This document shows positions 34,725 through 44,202 of a stretch of 64,000 nt of DNA, piece after piece; position 1 is the stretch's first letter; each line of letters starts with the position of its first letter. The stretch lies in NCBI RefSeq assembly GCF_028885415.1, contig NZ_CP118527.1, positions 3,472,001 through 3,536,000 on the forward strand, read 5' to 3'. A program made the position numbers and the translations under genes. This DNA comes from Streptomyces coeruleorubidus. Its GTDB lineage: Bacteria; Actinomycetota; Actinomycetes; Streptomycetales; Streptomycetaceae. Below the pieces are notes generated by a model. The model ran no database searches, was not told where the DNA came from, and saw nothing but the letters and a program-made list of their open reading frames with translations.

Positions 34725-35690
34725 GTGCGGCTGCGCTGTGCTGTGCTGGACGACTTTCAGAAGGTGGCGGCCGAGGTCGCCGACTGGTCGGTGGTCGCGG
34801 ACGACGTGGAGGTCGTGTCCTTCGACCGGCACATCGACGGCGAGGACGCCCTGGCCGCGGCCCTGGCCGACTTCGACATCGTGGTCACCCTGCGCGAGCG
34901 CGTGCCGTTCCCCGGGTCGCTGATCGCCCGGCTGCCCCGGCTGAAACTGCTCGTCGCCTCCGGCATGCGCAACTCGGTCATCGACTACGCGGCCGCCCAG
35001 GCGCACGGCGTCACGGTGTGCGGCACGGCCAGTTCCTCCACCCCACCCGTCGAACTGACCTGGGCGCTGCTCCTCGGCCTCGCCCGCGGCATCGTCGAGG
35101 AGAGCGGCGCCCTGCGCTCCGGCGGCCCCTGGCAGAGCACGGTCGGCGCCGACCTGCACGGCCGGCGCCTCGGGCTGCTCGGCCTGGGGAAGATCGGCAG
35201 CCGCGTCGCCCGGGTCGGCCTCGCCTTCGGCATGGAGGTCCACGCCTGGAGCCGGAACCTCACCCGCGAGCGCGCCGACGAGGTCGGCGTGGAACTCGCT
35301 CCTTCCAAGGAAGACCTGCTCGCGAACGGCGACTTCGTCTCGGTCCACCTCGCGCTGAGCGACCGCACCCGCGGCCTGCTCGGCCCCGCCGAACTAGCCC
35401 TCCTGAAGCCGACCGCGTACCTGGTCAACACCTCGCGCGCGGCCATCGTCGACCAGGACGCCCTCCTCGCCGCCCTGCACGAGGGCCGGATCGCCGGCGC
35501 CGGCGTCGACGTCTTCGACATCGAGCCCCTGCCCGCCGACCACCCGATGCGCACGGCCCCGCGCCTGCTCGCCACCCCGCACCTCGGCTACGTCTCCCGG
35601 GCCAACTACGCGACGTACTACGGCCAGGCGGTCGAGAACATCCGGGCCTTTCTGGCCGGTTCGCCCATCCGGCTCCTGGCCCCCCGCTGA
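34725..35690 (+). CDS. D-2-hydroxyacid dehydrogenase family protein
   Basis: A 321-residue NAD-dependent D-isomer-specific 2-hydroxyacid dehydrogenase. NAD motif GLLGLGKIGSRVARVGLAFGM at about 149-169, catalytic Arg in VNTSRAAIVD, Glu in FDIEPLP and His in ATPHLGYVS. Substrate unknown; phosphoglycerate-dehydrogenase-like and glyoxylate-reductase-like members look the same. GTG at 34725 follows GGGAGAGGTG. It lies 107 bp after the ketosynthase gene and may be outside the cluster. Confidence 0.9.
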   Translation: MRLRCAVLDDFQKVAAEVADWSVVADDVEVVSFDRHIDGEDALAAALADFDIVVTLRERVPFPGSLIARLPRLKLLVASGMRNSVIDYAAAQAHGVTVCGTASSSTPPVELTWALLLGLARGIVEESGALRSGGPWQSTVGADLHGRRLGLLGLGKIGSRVARVGLAFGMEVHAWSRNLTRERADEVGVELAPSKEDLLANGDFVSVHLALSDRTRGLLGPAELALLKPTAYLVNTSRAAIVDQDALLAALHEGRIAGAGVDVFDIEPLPADHPMRTAPRLLATPHLGYVSRANYATYYGQAVENIRAFLAGSPIRLLAPR

Positions 35691-35766
35691 GGTGTGCCAC
35701 CTGGTGAGGCCCTGCCCGTTCGCGTACCGCGCGTATGCAGCCTCACCCGTACACGGCTCGCACGGA

Positions 35767-36633
35767 CTACGCGTACCGGTAGATCCGGCTCTGGTCCTCC
35801 AGCTCGTCCGGTGTGACGTCCCACGGCGGCATCCTCTCGTGCCGCGCGACGACTCGGCCGTGTTGTGCGTCCCGCCGGGCGAGCGGCTTCGCGGGGAGGT
35901 AGCGGGCGCCCCGGTGCCGCCGCTGCCAGCGGGACCAGAGAAGGTCCACAAAGGCGTGGTGGAACCAGAAGACGGGGTCGTTGACAGATGCACCGCCCAT
36001 CATGTGGCCGCCGACCCAACGGTGGACCCGGTTGTGGGTGCGCCAAGAAGCGGGGCCCCGCCCGGGCCCCCACCCCTCCAGCTTGTTGCGGAACCCTTTG
36101 GTCGATAGGGAGTTCCAGGGTGCCGTGTCGTAGACGGGATCCTTGAGGGCTTCTTCGAGATCCCCGGCCCTGGGCAGCGCGATCGGGTCCCGGGGGCGGC
36201 CCAGCTCACGCGTGAGATATTTAGTGTCGGTGATCCCCACCTTGATCGCCCACATACCGTGGCGGTAGGCGAAGGGGCCGGACATCACCTGCCGGTCGGA
36301 ACGCCGCCCGGTGCCGCCGAGCAGGTCTTCGGTCCACGGTAGGGCCGTCGGCGTGCGGTTGCGCGTCCAGTCCCAGTACGGAACGGTCACCGACTCGTCC
36401 ACGCGGCGCAGCGCGTTCTCCAGGTCCAGCAGGAACCTGCGGTGCCAGGGCAGGAAGGAAGGCGCCATGTGGGCGGCGCGCAGGCCGCCCTCACCGTCGG
36501 GCGTGTAGTACTCGATGTGCGTACGCACGAACTCGTCGTACTCACCGCGCCGTTTGAGCTCCAGCAGCGCGTTGACGAGCCGGCGCCGTTCGGACCGGGT
36601 GAGCGTGCTGACGTCCTTACGCGTGTACACCAC
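35767..36633 (-). CDS. Tyrosinase (MelC2/MelD2 type)
   Basis: Type 3 copper monophenol/diphenol oxidase, 288 residues, the usual size of Streptomyces tyrosinases. CuA ligands are in RTHIEYY, SFLPWHRRFLLDLENAL; CuB ligands are in THNRVHRWVGGHM and VFWFHHAFVDLLW. It lacks its own signal and depends on the caddie protein encoded just upstream for copper loading and export. The sequence (IEYYTPDGEGGLRAAHM, DVTPDELEDQSRIYRYA) is nearer to the second, MelD-type tyrosinase of streptomycetes than to classical MelC2. GTG at 36633 follows CGAGGGGGAG and overlaps the caddie gene by 17 nt. Confidence 0.93.
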   Translation of the reverse strand: MVYTRKDVSTLTRSERRRLVNALLELKRRGEYDEFVRTHIEYYTPDGEGGLRAAHMAPSFLPWHRRFLLDLENALRRVDESVTVPYWDWTRNRTPTALPWTEDLLGGTGRRSDRQVMSGPFAYRHGMWAIKVGITDTKYLTRELGRPRDPIALPRAGDLEEALKDPVYDTAPWNSLSTKGFRNKLEGWGPGRGPASWRTHNRVHRWVGGHMMGGASVNDPVFWFHHAFVDLLWSRWQRRHRGARYLPAKPLARRDAQHGRVVARHERMPPWDVTPDELEDQSRIYRYA

Positions 36634-37159
36634 GGCGATGCTCCCCCTCGGTGCCCTTGTTCCCGTCCGCCGTACGGCTGTCCTGCGTGCGACCGCTCCG
36701 CTCACCCGGCGTGCCCAGCCGTGCGCCGGGGCCGAGTTCGTCGACGGCAGCGCGCGCGGCGGCGAGCGGGGTCGCGAACGACTGGTAGTGGTCGACCATG
36801 CTCATCCAGCTGCCGTCCGCCCGGCGCATCAGATGCAACGGCCGCCCGTCCACGGTGACGTGCCACGCGCTCGGGCCGTCCTGACCGGGCCGCCCGGCGT
36901 CGTACCTGACACCGACGATGCGGCGCCCGCGATACGTTTCGTCGAACCGTTCCTCGCCTCCGGTCGGTCCCGGTGCCTTCCCCGCCGATCCCGATGCCCG
37001 CGGGGTCGACCGCGAGGCCACCAGGACCGGGGCGCAAGCCACTGCCAACGCCGATGCGAACAGCCCCCACAGCGCCCGGCGTCGCACCGTGGCCCTGGTG
37101 GGGTGGACGGCGGGCGACTTCGCCGCCGGGCGCGCGGCAGCCTCGGGTGTGGCCGTCAT
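36617..37159 (-). CDS. Tyrosinase cofactor/caddie protein (MelC1/MelD1 type)
   Basis: Copper chaperone and export partner of the tyrosinase. The conserved core FDETYRGRRIVGV, VTVDGRPLHLMRRADGSWMSMVDHYQ and TPLAAARAAVDEL matches MelC1. An RRRALWGLFASALAVACAP segment is the twin-arginine-like signal. ATG at 37159 gives a normal N-terminus; a TTG at 37210 has a better ribosome-binding site (AGGAAGAGG) and would add 17 residues. The C-terminal 40 residues are hydrophilic and unusual, and overlap the tyrosinase start. Confidence 0.85.
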   Translation of the reverse strand: MTATPEAAARPAAKSPAVHPTRATVRRRALWGLFASALAVACAPVLVASRSTPRASGSAGKAPGPTGGEERFDETYRGRRIVGVRYDAGRPGQDGPSAWHVTVDGRPLHLMRRADGSWMSMVDHYQSFATPLAAARAAVDELGPGARLGTPGERSGRTQDSRTADGNKGTEGEHRRGVHA

Positions 37160-37303
37160 GGGCGCCGCGGGGCGCGCTGGTTGTGGCTGCGGTGGTTTGC
37201 CGGTTCGCAATGCCTGCCTCTTCCTCGCCCTGAAAGGCGGTCGCATGACACACGCTCGACGAGCCGATCCCATGCACGGCGGGATCGGCCCGGGGGATAC
37301 TGC

Positions 37304-37585
37304 TCAGCTCTGCGCCGGCAGTCCGGGCGCCAGTCGAGCGCTCTCGCGGTCGAGGGCGTTCTTCGTCTGCTTGAGGGCGCTGGGCCGGAAACTCTTGTTC
37401 GCCGTGTCGAGCGCCTCCGGCCGGTAGTCCGCCAGCCGCTTCTCGACATGCTTCCTGACCTTGTTCGCCTCTTCGGTGAGGTCGGCGGTTTCGGCCTTCG
37501 GCGCGTCGAGAGCGCCAGCGGGAGCGGCGGCACCGGCGATGAACAGGGACCCGACAACGAGGGCGGCAGCCTTCAGAGACTTCAT
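37304..37585 (-). CDS. Small secreted protein, unknown function
   Basis: About 93 residues: a signal peptide (MKSLKAAALVVGSLFIAGAAAPAGA) and a charged helical mature part (EEANKVRKHVEKRLADYRPEALD). A GGAAAGGA site precedes two ATGs (37588 and 37585); the second has better spacing. No family recognised. Similar in design to the neighbour at 37703-38176. Confidence 0.7.
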   Translation of the reverse strand: MKSLKAAALVVGSLFIAGAAAPAGALDAPKAETADLTEEANKVRKHVEKRLADYRPEALDTANKSFRPSALKQTKNALDRESARLAPGLPAQS

Positions 37586-37702
37586 CATGTTCCTTTCCGC
37601 GCCAACTCGGAAGTCACCAGGGGAATTACTTCACCCCCTTCAACGAGGGCCGGACTGAGCGGAAACCCTGCACGCAGAGATTATGGCGGCTCACACGGAA
37701 GG

Positions 37703-38176
37703 TCACCCGAATGAAGGGCACGTCTTATCCGCCTTTCTCACCCTCGCATGAGCAGAGAATAGACTCGGTCCGGCCGTAGGAAATGAATCGTCGTACCGGG
37801 CCGCTGGGGGCCCGGTACGACGTCCGGGGCCGTGTGCCTGCTTCCCCTCAGGCACACCTGCCCGCGCTCTGGGCGAGCGGTGGTGGCCCTGGCCGTGGCG
37901 GCCCCGGCGGCGTCGCCGAGCTTCCCTCCGCGGCGGAAAGCTGACGTTTTCAGCCTTGAGCGCTGTGTCCATCAACTCGGTGACCGGGGGCACCACGGTG
38001 CCGATGTGACCCAACTGCTGGACCTGGGCCTGGAGGGGGGCCGCGTCGGCGATGGGGGCCGCCTCGCGAGTGCGGTCGCGCGCCGTGTCGGCAGCCAGGG
38101 CGACGGGAGCCGCGACGCCGAGAACGAGGGTGGCGCATGCGGACGACGCGATGCGCCGTGCCGAGAGAGTGGGCAT
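37703..38176 (-). pseudogene. Small secreted protein gene, probably frameshifted
   Basis: The first 80 residues are normal (MPTLSARRIASSACATLVLG signal, then a helical mature part to TALKAENV). From about 37945 the frame turns into an Arg run (PRREARRRRRGRHGQ) and runs on through low-complexity sequence. Two single-base insertions would restore a sensible continuation: QLSAAE in one frame, then KLGDAAGAATARATTA in the next, the Ala-rich tail expected of such proteins. I infer two 1-nt deletions within about 25 bp. If real, the original protein was about 100-115 aa. ATG at 38176 follows GGAAAGG. Confidence 0.5.
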
Positions 38177-38504
38177 GGACCTTTCCTTCACAGGTGATGC
38201 GCGGGGTTCCTGCGTCCACCGTGACGCCGCGCCAGGTGTGCCGTCTGGCCGCAGCGGGCCACGGACGGCGCTTCAACCAGTGACGGATCCACTGCATTTG
38301 GATATGTATGCATGTCTTATCCCGTATGTCCTTAATGCCGTTATAGAGTGACGCGTCGAACCAACCGACAACCTGATGTTTCCGTGAAGGAGCACCGCCG
38401 GTCATGCGTCACTCCCAAGGTCTCTCCACCACGGCGTGCAGGGCGGTCCGCCTGCCTGACGGCCGGTCGAAGCAGGACGGTCGTCTGCAAGGCTGTCCCG
38501 CACG
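38177..38504. other. Intergenic region ahead of the exopolysaccharide locus
   Basis: About 330 bp, AT-richer around 38285-38345 than its surroundings. Probable divergent promoter region for the small secreted gene and the glycosyltransferase operon. No supported gene. Confidence 0.5.
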
Positions 38505-39722
38505 GTGATGGCCGGCCGGCTTTCCGGATCGTCACACGGCGTCACGCGGCCGGGGGCCTCACCGCGCGTCCTGCACGTCACCCAGCCGGTGGACGGCGGC
38601 GTCGCCGGCGTGGTCACGGAACTGGTGCGCACCCAGCGTGCGGCCGGTTTCGACGTCACGGTCGCGTGCCCCGACGGCGGCCTGCGACAGGAGCTGCGGG
38701 AACTGGGCGCGGACGTACGGCACTGGCCCGCCACCCGGGCGCCGGGGCCGTCGCTTGCCGGTGAGGTGCTCCGGCTCGCTCGCGTCGTCGAACAGGTGCG
38801 GCCCGATGTGCTGCACGCGCACAGCGCCAAGGCCGGACTCGCGGCCCGGCTGGCGGTGCGGGGGTGGACCCCGACGGTGTTCCAGCCGCACGCCTGGTCG
38901 TTCGAGGCGGTCGGCGGGGTCACCGCGGCGGTCGCCTCGGCGTGGGAACGGTGGGCGGCGCGCTGGACCGACCGCGTGGTGTGCGTCAGCAAGGCCGAGC
39001 GCGCGCGAGGCCAACGCGCTGGAGTGCGCGCCCACTGGCGGGTGATCCCCAACGGCATCGATCCGGTGCGTTTCCACCCCGCCGCCGTCGCCGCCGTACG
39101 CCCGGCCCTCGAACCGCTCGCCGAGCTTGATCCGGCCGCCTTGCTGGTGGTCTGCGTGGGGCGGCTGTGCCGGCAGAAAGGACAGGACGTGCTGCTCGAG
39201 GCATGGCCCTCGGTGCTGCGACGGGTGCCCGGAGCCCGGCTGGCGCTCGTCGGGGACGGGCCGCAGGAACGGCCGCTACGGCACCGCGCACCCGAGGGCG
39301 TGCTGTTCACCGGGGCCGTCGCCGATGTCGTCCCCTGGTACCAGGCCGCCGACCTGGTGGTGCTGCCGTCCCGTTGGGAAGGCATGGCACTCGCCCCTCT
39401 GGAGGCGATGGCGTGCGAGCGTCCCGTGCTGGTCACGGACGTGGCCGGAGCACGCGAGAGTCTGCCGCCCGGTCACACGACGCACTGTCTGGTGCCCGCG
39501 GGCCGGCCGGGTTCGCTGGCCGACGCTGTCACCAGGACGCTGCTCGACCCGCTGCTGCGCGAGTCGCTCGGAGCCGAGGGGCGCCGCCACGTACTGGCCG
39601 CGCACGACGTGCGGCGCTCGGCCGAGGCGGTCGCGGACCTCTACCGCGAACTGCTCGGCGTCCGGCGCACGGTGGCCCACCGCGCGGAACCCACCGAGTG
39701 CAGGGAGTCGATCCGCCCGTGA
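38505..39722 (+). CDS. Glycosyltransferase family 4
   Basis: A 405-residue GT-B fold retaining glycosyltransferase. N-terminal RVLHVTQPVDGGVAGVV with the Gly-rich acceptor loop, DVLHAHSAKAGLAARL, VIPNGIDPVRF, and the donor-binding VVLPSRWEGMALAPLEAMA (the E-x7-E motif). It likely transfers a sugar to a lipid-linked repeat unit in exopolysaccharide synthesis. Start is GTG 38505 or ATG 38508. First gene of an eight-gene plus-strand operon, overlapping the next by GTGA. Confidence 0.92.
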   Translation: MMAGRLSGSSHGVTRPGASPRVLHVTQPVDGGVAGVVTELVRTQRAAGFDVTVACPDGGLRQELRELGADVRHWPATRAPGPSLAGEVLRLARVVEQVRPDVLHAHSAKAGLAARLAVRGWTPTVFQPHAWSFEAVGGVTAAVASAWERWAARWTDRVVCVSKAERARGQRAGVRAHWRVIPNGIDPVRFHPAAVAAVRPALEPLAELDPAALLVVCVGRLCRQKGQDVLLEAWPSVLRRVPGARLALVGDGPQERPLRHRAPEGVLFTGAVADVVPWYQAADLVVLPSRWEGMALAPLEAMACERPVLVTDVAGARESLPPGHTTHCLVPAGRPGSLADAVTRTLLDPLLRESLGAEGRRHVLAAHDVRRSAEAVADLYRELLGVRRTVAHRAEPTECRESIRP

Positions 39723-41191
39723 CCGCCGAACGTACCGTCCCTCCCCCTGGTGGCATGCCACCGGAGCGGGGATTCCCGCCCGTCTCGGTCATCCACCCGC
39801 GCGGCGCCGCCGGCGGCTTGCGGCTCCCCGCCGGGCGGCGGACCGCCAGGCGGCGCACTACCGTGCTGCCCCTGCTCGCCGCGGACGCTGCCGCCGCGCT
39901 CACCGCCGCCCCCGCACTCCCGCATCCCCTGGTGACCGCGCCCCTGCTGCTCGCCGTCCTCTGTCTGAACGCCCGGGCGGCTTTGTACCGCCCCGCCGCC
40001 GTGCCCGCCGTCCTCGACGAACTCCCCGCCGTCTGCGCACGGATCGCGGTGAGCTGGTGCGCGCTCGCGGCCGTGGTCGCGGCGCTCTCCCCCGCACATG
40101 CCCTGTCCGTCCGTACGCTGCTGACCGGCTGCGTCCTGCAGTCGGCGGCGAGTTGGACGGGCCGCGGCGCGGTGCACTGGCACCGCCGCCGGACGCTGGC
40201 CCGCCACCCCGCCGCGGCCCTCGTCGTCGGCCCGGCCGCCACCGCCCCGCGCGTGGCCGCCGCCTTCCTGCGCCACCCCGGGTGCGGCCTCAGGCCGGTC
40301 GGCGTCCTGTCCGACGGCGGGGCCGGCGGCGAGGGGCTGCCGGTGCTCAGCACGGACGAGGAGGCGCAGCGGGCCGTCATCCAGAACAACGTGCGGGCCG
40401 TGCTCATCGTCGGCCCCGCAGGCGAACACGCCGCGCTGCTGGGGAAGTTGGCCGAGGCGGGCTGCGTGCTCTGGCAGGTCGACGCGGACCTGCCGGCACC
40501 CGAGGGGGCCGGGGGCACGGCGTACGACGAGGCCGGACGCACGCCCTGCCGCCGGTCCCAGCGCGAGCGGATCGCGGGCTTCTCCTGCCGTCGCCTGGAT
40601 GCCGGGCGACGCACCGACAGCCCCGCCAAGCGGGTCCTCGACGTCCTTGTCTCCGGAATCCTGCTCCTCCTCGCCGGCCCGCTGCTGCTGGTCTGCGCGG
40701 TCGTGCTGCGGGTCAGCGACGGGCCCCGGGTCGTCTTCCGCCAGGAGCGCGTCGGCAGGGACGGCCGCCCCTTCACGCTGCTGAAGTTCCGCACCCATCG
40801 CCCGGCCGACCCGCACGAGGCGGCGACCCGCTGGAGCGTGGCGGGCGAGCGGAACATGAGCCGCTTCTGCCGCTTTCTGCGCCGCACCTCGCTCGACGAG
40901 CTGCCCCAGCTGTGGAACGTCTTCCGGGGCGACATGACCCTGGTGGGGCCGCGCCCCGAACGGCCGTACTTCGTCGCCGTGTTCAGCCAGACCTACCCCG
41001 GCTACGCCGCCCGCCACCGCATGCGGACCGGCCTCACCGGGCTCGCCCAGATCCACGGTCTGCGCGGCGACACCTCCATCGAGGACCGCGCCCGGTTCGA
41101 CAACGCGTACATCGACGACTGGTCGCTGTGGCAGGACGTCTGCATCCTGCTGCGCACCGCCGCCACGCTGGCCCGCCCGACGGGGAGCTGA
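39719..41191 (+). CDS. Polyprenyl-phosphate sugar phosphotransferase (priming enzyme)
   Basis: A 490-residue member of the bacterial sugar transferase family (WbaP/ExoY type). The N-terminal half has several hydrophobic segments and a cytoplasmic Rossmann-like part; the C-terminal catalytic domain shows KRVLDVLVSGILLLLAGPLLL, FRQERVGRDGRPFTLLKFRT, RRTSLDELPQLWNVFRGDMTLVGPRPE and GLTGLAQIHG. It adds the first sugar phosphate to undecaprenyl phosphate. GTG at 39719 overlaps the upstream stop. Confidence 0.93.
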   Translation: MTAERTVPPPGGMPPERGFPPVSVIHPRGAAGGLRLPAGRRTARRRTTVLPLLAADAAAALTAAPALPHPLVTAPLLLAVLCLNARAALYRPAAVPAVLDELPAVCARIAVSWCALAAVVAALSPAHALSVRTLLTGCVLQSAASWTGRGAVHWHRRRTLARHPAAALVVGPAATAPRVAAAFLRHPGCGLRPVGVLSDGGAGGEGLPVLSTDEEAQRAVIQNNVRAVLIVGPAGEHAALLGKLAEAGCVLWQVDADLPAPEGAGGTAYDEAGRTPCRRSQRERIAGFSCRRLDAGRRTDSPAKRVLDVLVSGILLLLAGPLLLVCAVVLRVSDGPRVVFRQERVGRDGRPFTLLKFRTHRPADPHEAATRWSVAGERNMSRFCRFLRRTSLDELPQLWNVFRGDMTLVGPRPERPYFVAVFSQTYPGYAARHRMRTGLTGLAQIHGLRGDTSIEDRARFDNAYIDDWSLWQDVCILLRTAATLARPTGS

Positions 41192-41197
41192 CCACCG

Positions 41198-42556
41198 GTG
41201 AGCCACGCATGCGCACTGCCCGCCGCGCGCGGGCTGACACCCGTCCTGCCGGTGGTCGCGATGATCGCCCTGCTGGCGCTGCCCGTCGCGCCGGGCGGGG
41301 AGGGCGGTGCGACCCCCGCCGACGCCGCCTCCGGTGCCGTCGTACTGTGCTGCGCCGTACGCCTGCTGTACCACCGGCGACGCCCCCTGTCGCCCACCGC
41401 CGCCGTGGTCCTGGGCCTGCCCGTGGTGGGGATCGCGGTCGCGGCGGCGGGAGCCGAGGTGCCGGGCACGGCGGTCGCGGGCTTCTCGCGTTATCTGCAG
41501 ATCTTCGTCCTCGTCCCGGCCGCCGTCCTGCTGCTCGTCCGCGACCGGCGCGACGTCCGGCTGCTGGCCTGGTCGGTGGTGGCGCTCGCGGTGTGGCAGG
41601 GAGCCGTCGGGGTGCACCAGTACGCGACCGGGACCGGCGCCTCGTACATGGGCCGGGAGATCCGCGCCGTCGGCACCTTCGGCCCCGGCGACATCATGGG
41701 GATGGCGACCGTGGTCGCCTTCGGGCTGGTGTGCGCGGTGGGGCTGGCACTGGGCTCCGCACCGGTACGCAGGGGGCACCTCCCTGCTCCAGCGGAGCCG
41801 AGCGCTTGGGGGCAGGTGTGTGCGCTGGTGTGCGCGCTGCTGCTGGTGGTGCCGCTGGCGGTGTCCTTCAGCCGGGGCGCGTGGATCGCTACGGCCCTCG
41901 CCTGTACGGCGCAACTGCTGCTGGCGGGGCTGCGACGTGCGGTCAGGGTGGGCGCGGTCGTGGCCGCCGTCGCCGTGCTCCTCGTCGGCGGGTTCGGTGT
42001 CGGCTCGGAGCTGCTCAACGAGAGGCTCAGCAGCATCGGGCAGGTCGCCGACGCTCCCGACCAGTCGGTCTCCGACCGGTACGCCCTGTGGGCGGCAGCC
42101 GCCGGCATGTGGCGTGAGCGGCCGCTGACGGGCATCGGCCTCAAGGGCTTCCCCGAGCACCGCGACGGGCACGCCTCGTTGGCGCTGTCGTCGGGCAGCG
42201 ACACGGAGGGCGCGGGCGCGGCGTACCGGAAGCAGCCGCTGCTGTCACCGCACAGCATGTACCTGCTGGTGCTGGGCGAGCAGGGGCTGATCGGGCTGCT
42301 GACGCTGGCGGGGAGCTGGCTGGCGCTGCTGGTGCTGGGGCTGCGCAGGCTGGTGCGGGCCCGGCGAGCGGGGGAGCCCGGGCTCGACTGCGCGCTCGTC
42401 GCCTGGGGCCTGCTGGTCTGGCACCTGGTCAGCTTCGCGTACGCCGACATCGGCGGCCCCTCGACCGTGCTCACCGCCGTCTGCCTCGGCCTGTCGGCGT
42501 GGTGGGCGCTGGCAGGTCCCGACCCGGCCGTCCCCGAGGAGGCCGCGGCACGATGA
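41198..42556 (+). CDS. O-antigen ligase/polymerase-like membrane protein (Wzy-like)
   Basis: A 452-residue protein with about 10-12 membrane segments and a Wzy_C-type region: VGVHQYATG, FGPGDIMGMATVVAFGL and, in the large external loop, RPLTGIGLKGFPEH followed by LLSPHSMYLLVLGEQGLIGLL, the pattern of O-antigen ligases/polymerases. It should polymerise repeat units on the outer face of the membrane. GTG at 41198; overlaps the flippase gene by ATGA. Confidence 0.9.
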   Translation: MSHACALPAARGLTPVLPVVAMIALLALPVAPGGEGGATPADAASGAVVLCCAVRLLYHRRRPLSPTAAVVLGLPVVGIAVAAAGAEVPGTAVAGFSRYLQIFVLVPAAVLLLVRDRRDVRLLAWSVVALAVWQGAVGVHQYATGTGASYMGREIRAVGTFGPGDIMGMATVVAFGLVCAVGLALGSAPVRRGHLPAPAEPSAWGQVCALVCALLLVVPLAVSFSRGAWIATALACTAQLLLAGLRRAVRVGAVVAAVAVLLVGGFGVGSELLNERLSSIGQVADAPDQSVSDRYALWAAAAGMWRERPLTGIGLKGFPEHRDGHASLALSSGSDTEGAGAAYRKQPLLSPHSMYLLVLGEQGLIGLLTLAGSWLALLVLGLRRLVRARRAGEPGLDCALVAWGLLVWHLVSFAYADIGGPSTVLTAVCLGLSAWWALAGPDPAVPEEAAAR

Positions 42557-44202
42557 CCGTCACCCCGCCACGGGCCGGGGACGCCACCGTCCCCCTGGCG
42601 CGCGCCGGCGTCGAGGGCCCGGAGACCGGGGGCGCCGGGCCCGTCTCGCAGGGTTTCCTCGCCAGGGCCGCCCTCGTCACCGTCGCTCTCTCCCTGGCCG
42701 GTGCTCTGCTGGGCCTCGGCCGGGACCAGGTGCTGGCCCACCTCTTCGGAGCGGGGAGCGAGACGGACGCCTTCCTGGTCGCCTGGACCGTGCCGGAGTT
42801 CGCGGCGACGCTGCTGATCGAGGACGGTCTGGCCTTCGCGCTCGTGCCGGCGTTCAGCGCTGTCCTGGCCCGCCGCGCCAGGGACGGCACGGGCGACCCG
42901 GTGCGCGCCCTGGTCCGCCGCACGCTGCCCCGCCTGGCGCTGGCGTTCTCCGTGGCGTCGGCGCTGGTCGTCTGGGGAGCGCCGTACCTGGTCCAGCTGC
43001 TGGCGCCGGGGCTCCCGGACCCCGGGCTCGCTGTGGACTGCACCCGGCTGACCGGCACCTGCGTCCTGACCTTCGGCCTGGCCGGCTACTGCAGCGCGGC
43101 CCTGCGCGCGCACCGCCGGTTCGTCGCGCCCGCGGCCATCTACGTGGCCTACAACGCGGCCATCATCACGGCGATGTTCGTCCTCGGCGCGCGCTGGGGC
43201 GTACGGGCGGCGGCGGTCGGCGTCGCGGTGGGCGGCGCACTCATGGTCGCCATCCAACTGCCTTCGCTGCTACGGCGATTGCACCGCACTCCAACGGTCC
43301 CGGAGACAGCCGCGGCAGCCGGAGAGGCATCCCGGCACACCATGAACCTCACCCTGATCGTCACCGTCCTGCTCTTCGCCCTGTGCCGCCAGTCCCAGGT
43401 CCTCGTCGAGCGTTTCCTGGCCTCCTCGCTCCCCGCCGGCGCCATCTCGCATCTGAACTACGCCCAGAAGGTGGCCCAGATGCCGATGGTGCTCGCCCTG
43501 ATGCTGTGCACGGTCACCTTCCCGGTCGTGTCGCGGGCGCTGGCCCAGGGCGACACGGAGCGGGCCCGCGACCGCGTCGAGCGCGACCTGAGGGCGGTGT
43601 CGTGTTTCGTGCTGCTCGGCACCGCGGCCGTCGTCGCCTGTGCCCCGCAGCTCGTCCACGTCCTGTTCCAGCGCGGCGCGTTCACCGCGCAGGACGCCGC
43701 GGCCACCGCCGCCGTCATGCGCGTGTACGCGCTCGGGCTGCTCGGCCACGCCCTGGTGGGCGCTCTCGTCCGGTCGTATTTCGCGGCGGGGCGGCCCACC
43801 TGGTACCCGGTGGCCGCGATGACCGCCGGGATCGTCGCCACCTCGGGGATCGGCGCGGTGGCGGTCGGCTCGTGGGGCGTCCTGGGGATCACCGCGGCCA
43901 ACGCGGCCGGCATCGCCCTCACCGCCCTGATCCTGCTGTACGGCATGGAGACGCACGGCGTGCCGATCCGCGTCCGGCCGCTGCTGGCCGCGATGGGCAG
44001 GCCGCTGCGCGCGGCGGTGGTCGCCTGTGGCGTGGGCGGGTTCTGCGCGAGCCTCGTCGACTCCCCCGCCCTCGGGTTCGCCGCCGGCGGCACGGCCGTG
44101 ACCGTCGTCTTCTTCCTGCTCGCCCGGATGCCGGGCGAGCAGCGCCTCGCATCCGCAGTCCGCACCGTCACCCGGAGGCTTCCGCATGCTCGTTTCCGCT
44201 GA
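42553..44202 (+). CDS. MurJ/MviN-family lipid flippase
   Basis: A 549-residue MOP-superfamily flippase with about 14 membrane segments. LGLGRDQVLAHLFGAGSETDAFLVAWTVPEF and the internal LNYAQKVAQMPMVL are typical of the MviN/MurJ family. In this operon it probably flips the lipid-linked exopolysaccharide unit (Wzx role) rather than lipid II. It overlaps the deacetylase gene by 17 nt. Confidence 0.9.
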   Translation: MTVTPPRAGDATVPLARAGVEGPETGGAGPVSQGFLARAALVTVALSLAGALLGLGRDQVLAHLFGAGSETDAFLVAWTVPEFAATLLIEDGLAFALVPAFSAVLARRARDGTGDPVRALVRRTLPRLALAFSVASALVVWGAPYLVQLLAPGLPDPGLAVDCTRLTGTCVLTFGLAGYCSAALRAHRRFVAPAAIYVAYNAAIITAMFVLGARWGVRAAAVGVAVGGALMVAIQLPSLLRRLHRTPTVPETAAAAGEASRHTMNLTLIVTVLLFALCRQSQVLVERFLASSLPAGAISHLNYAQKVAQMPMVLALMLCTVTFPVVSRALAQGDTERARDRVERDLRAVSCFVLLGTAAVVACAPQLVHVLFQRGAFTAQDAAATAAVMRVYALGLLGHALVGALVRSYFAAGRPTWYPVAAMTAGIVATSGIGAVAVGSWGVLGITAANAAGIALTALILLYGMETHGVPIRVRPLLAAMGRPLRAAVVACGVGGFCASLVDSPALGFAAGGTAVTVVFFLLARMPGEQRLASAVRTVTRRLPHARFR

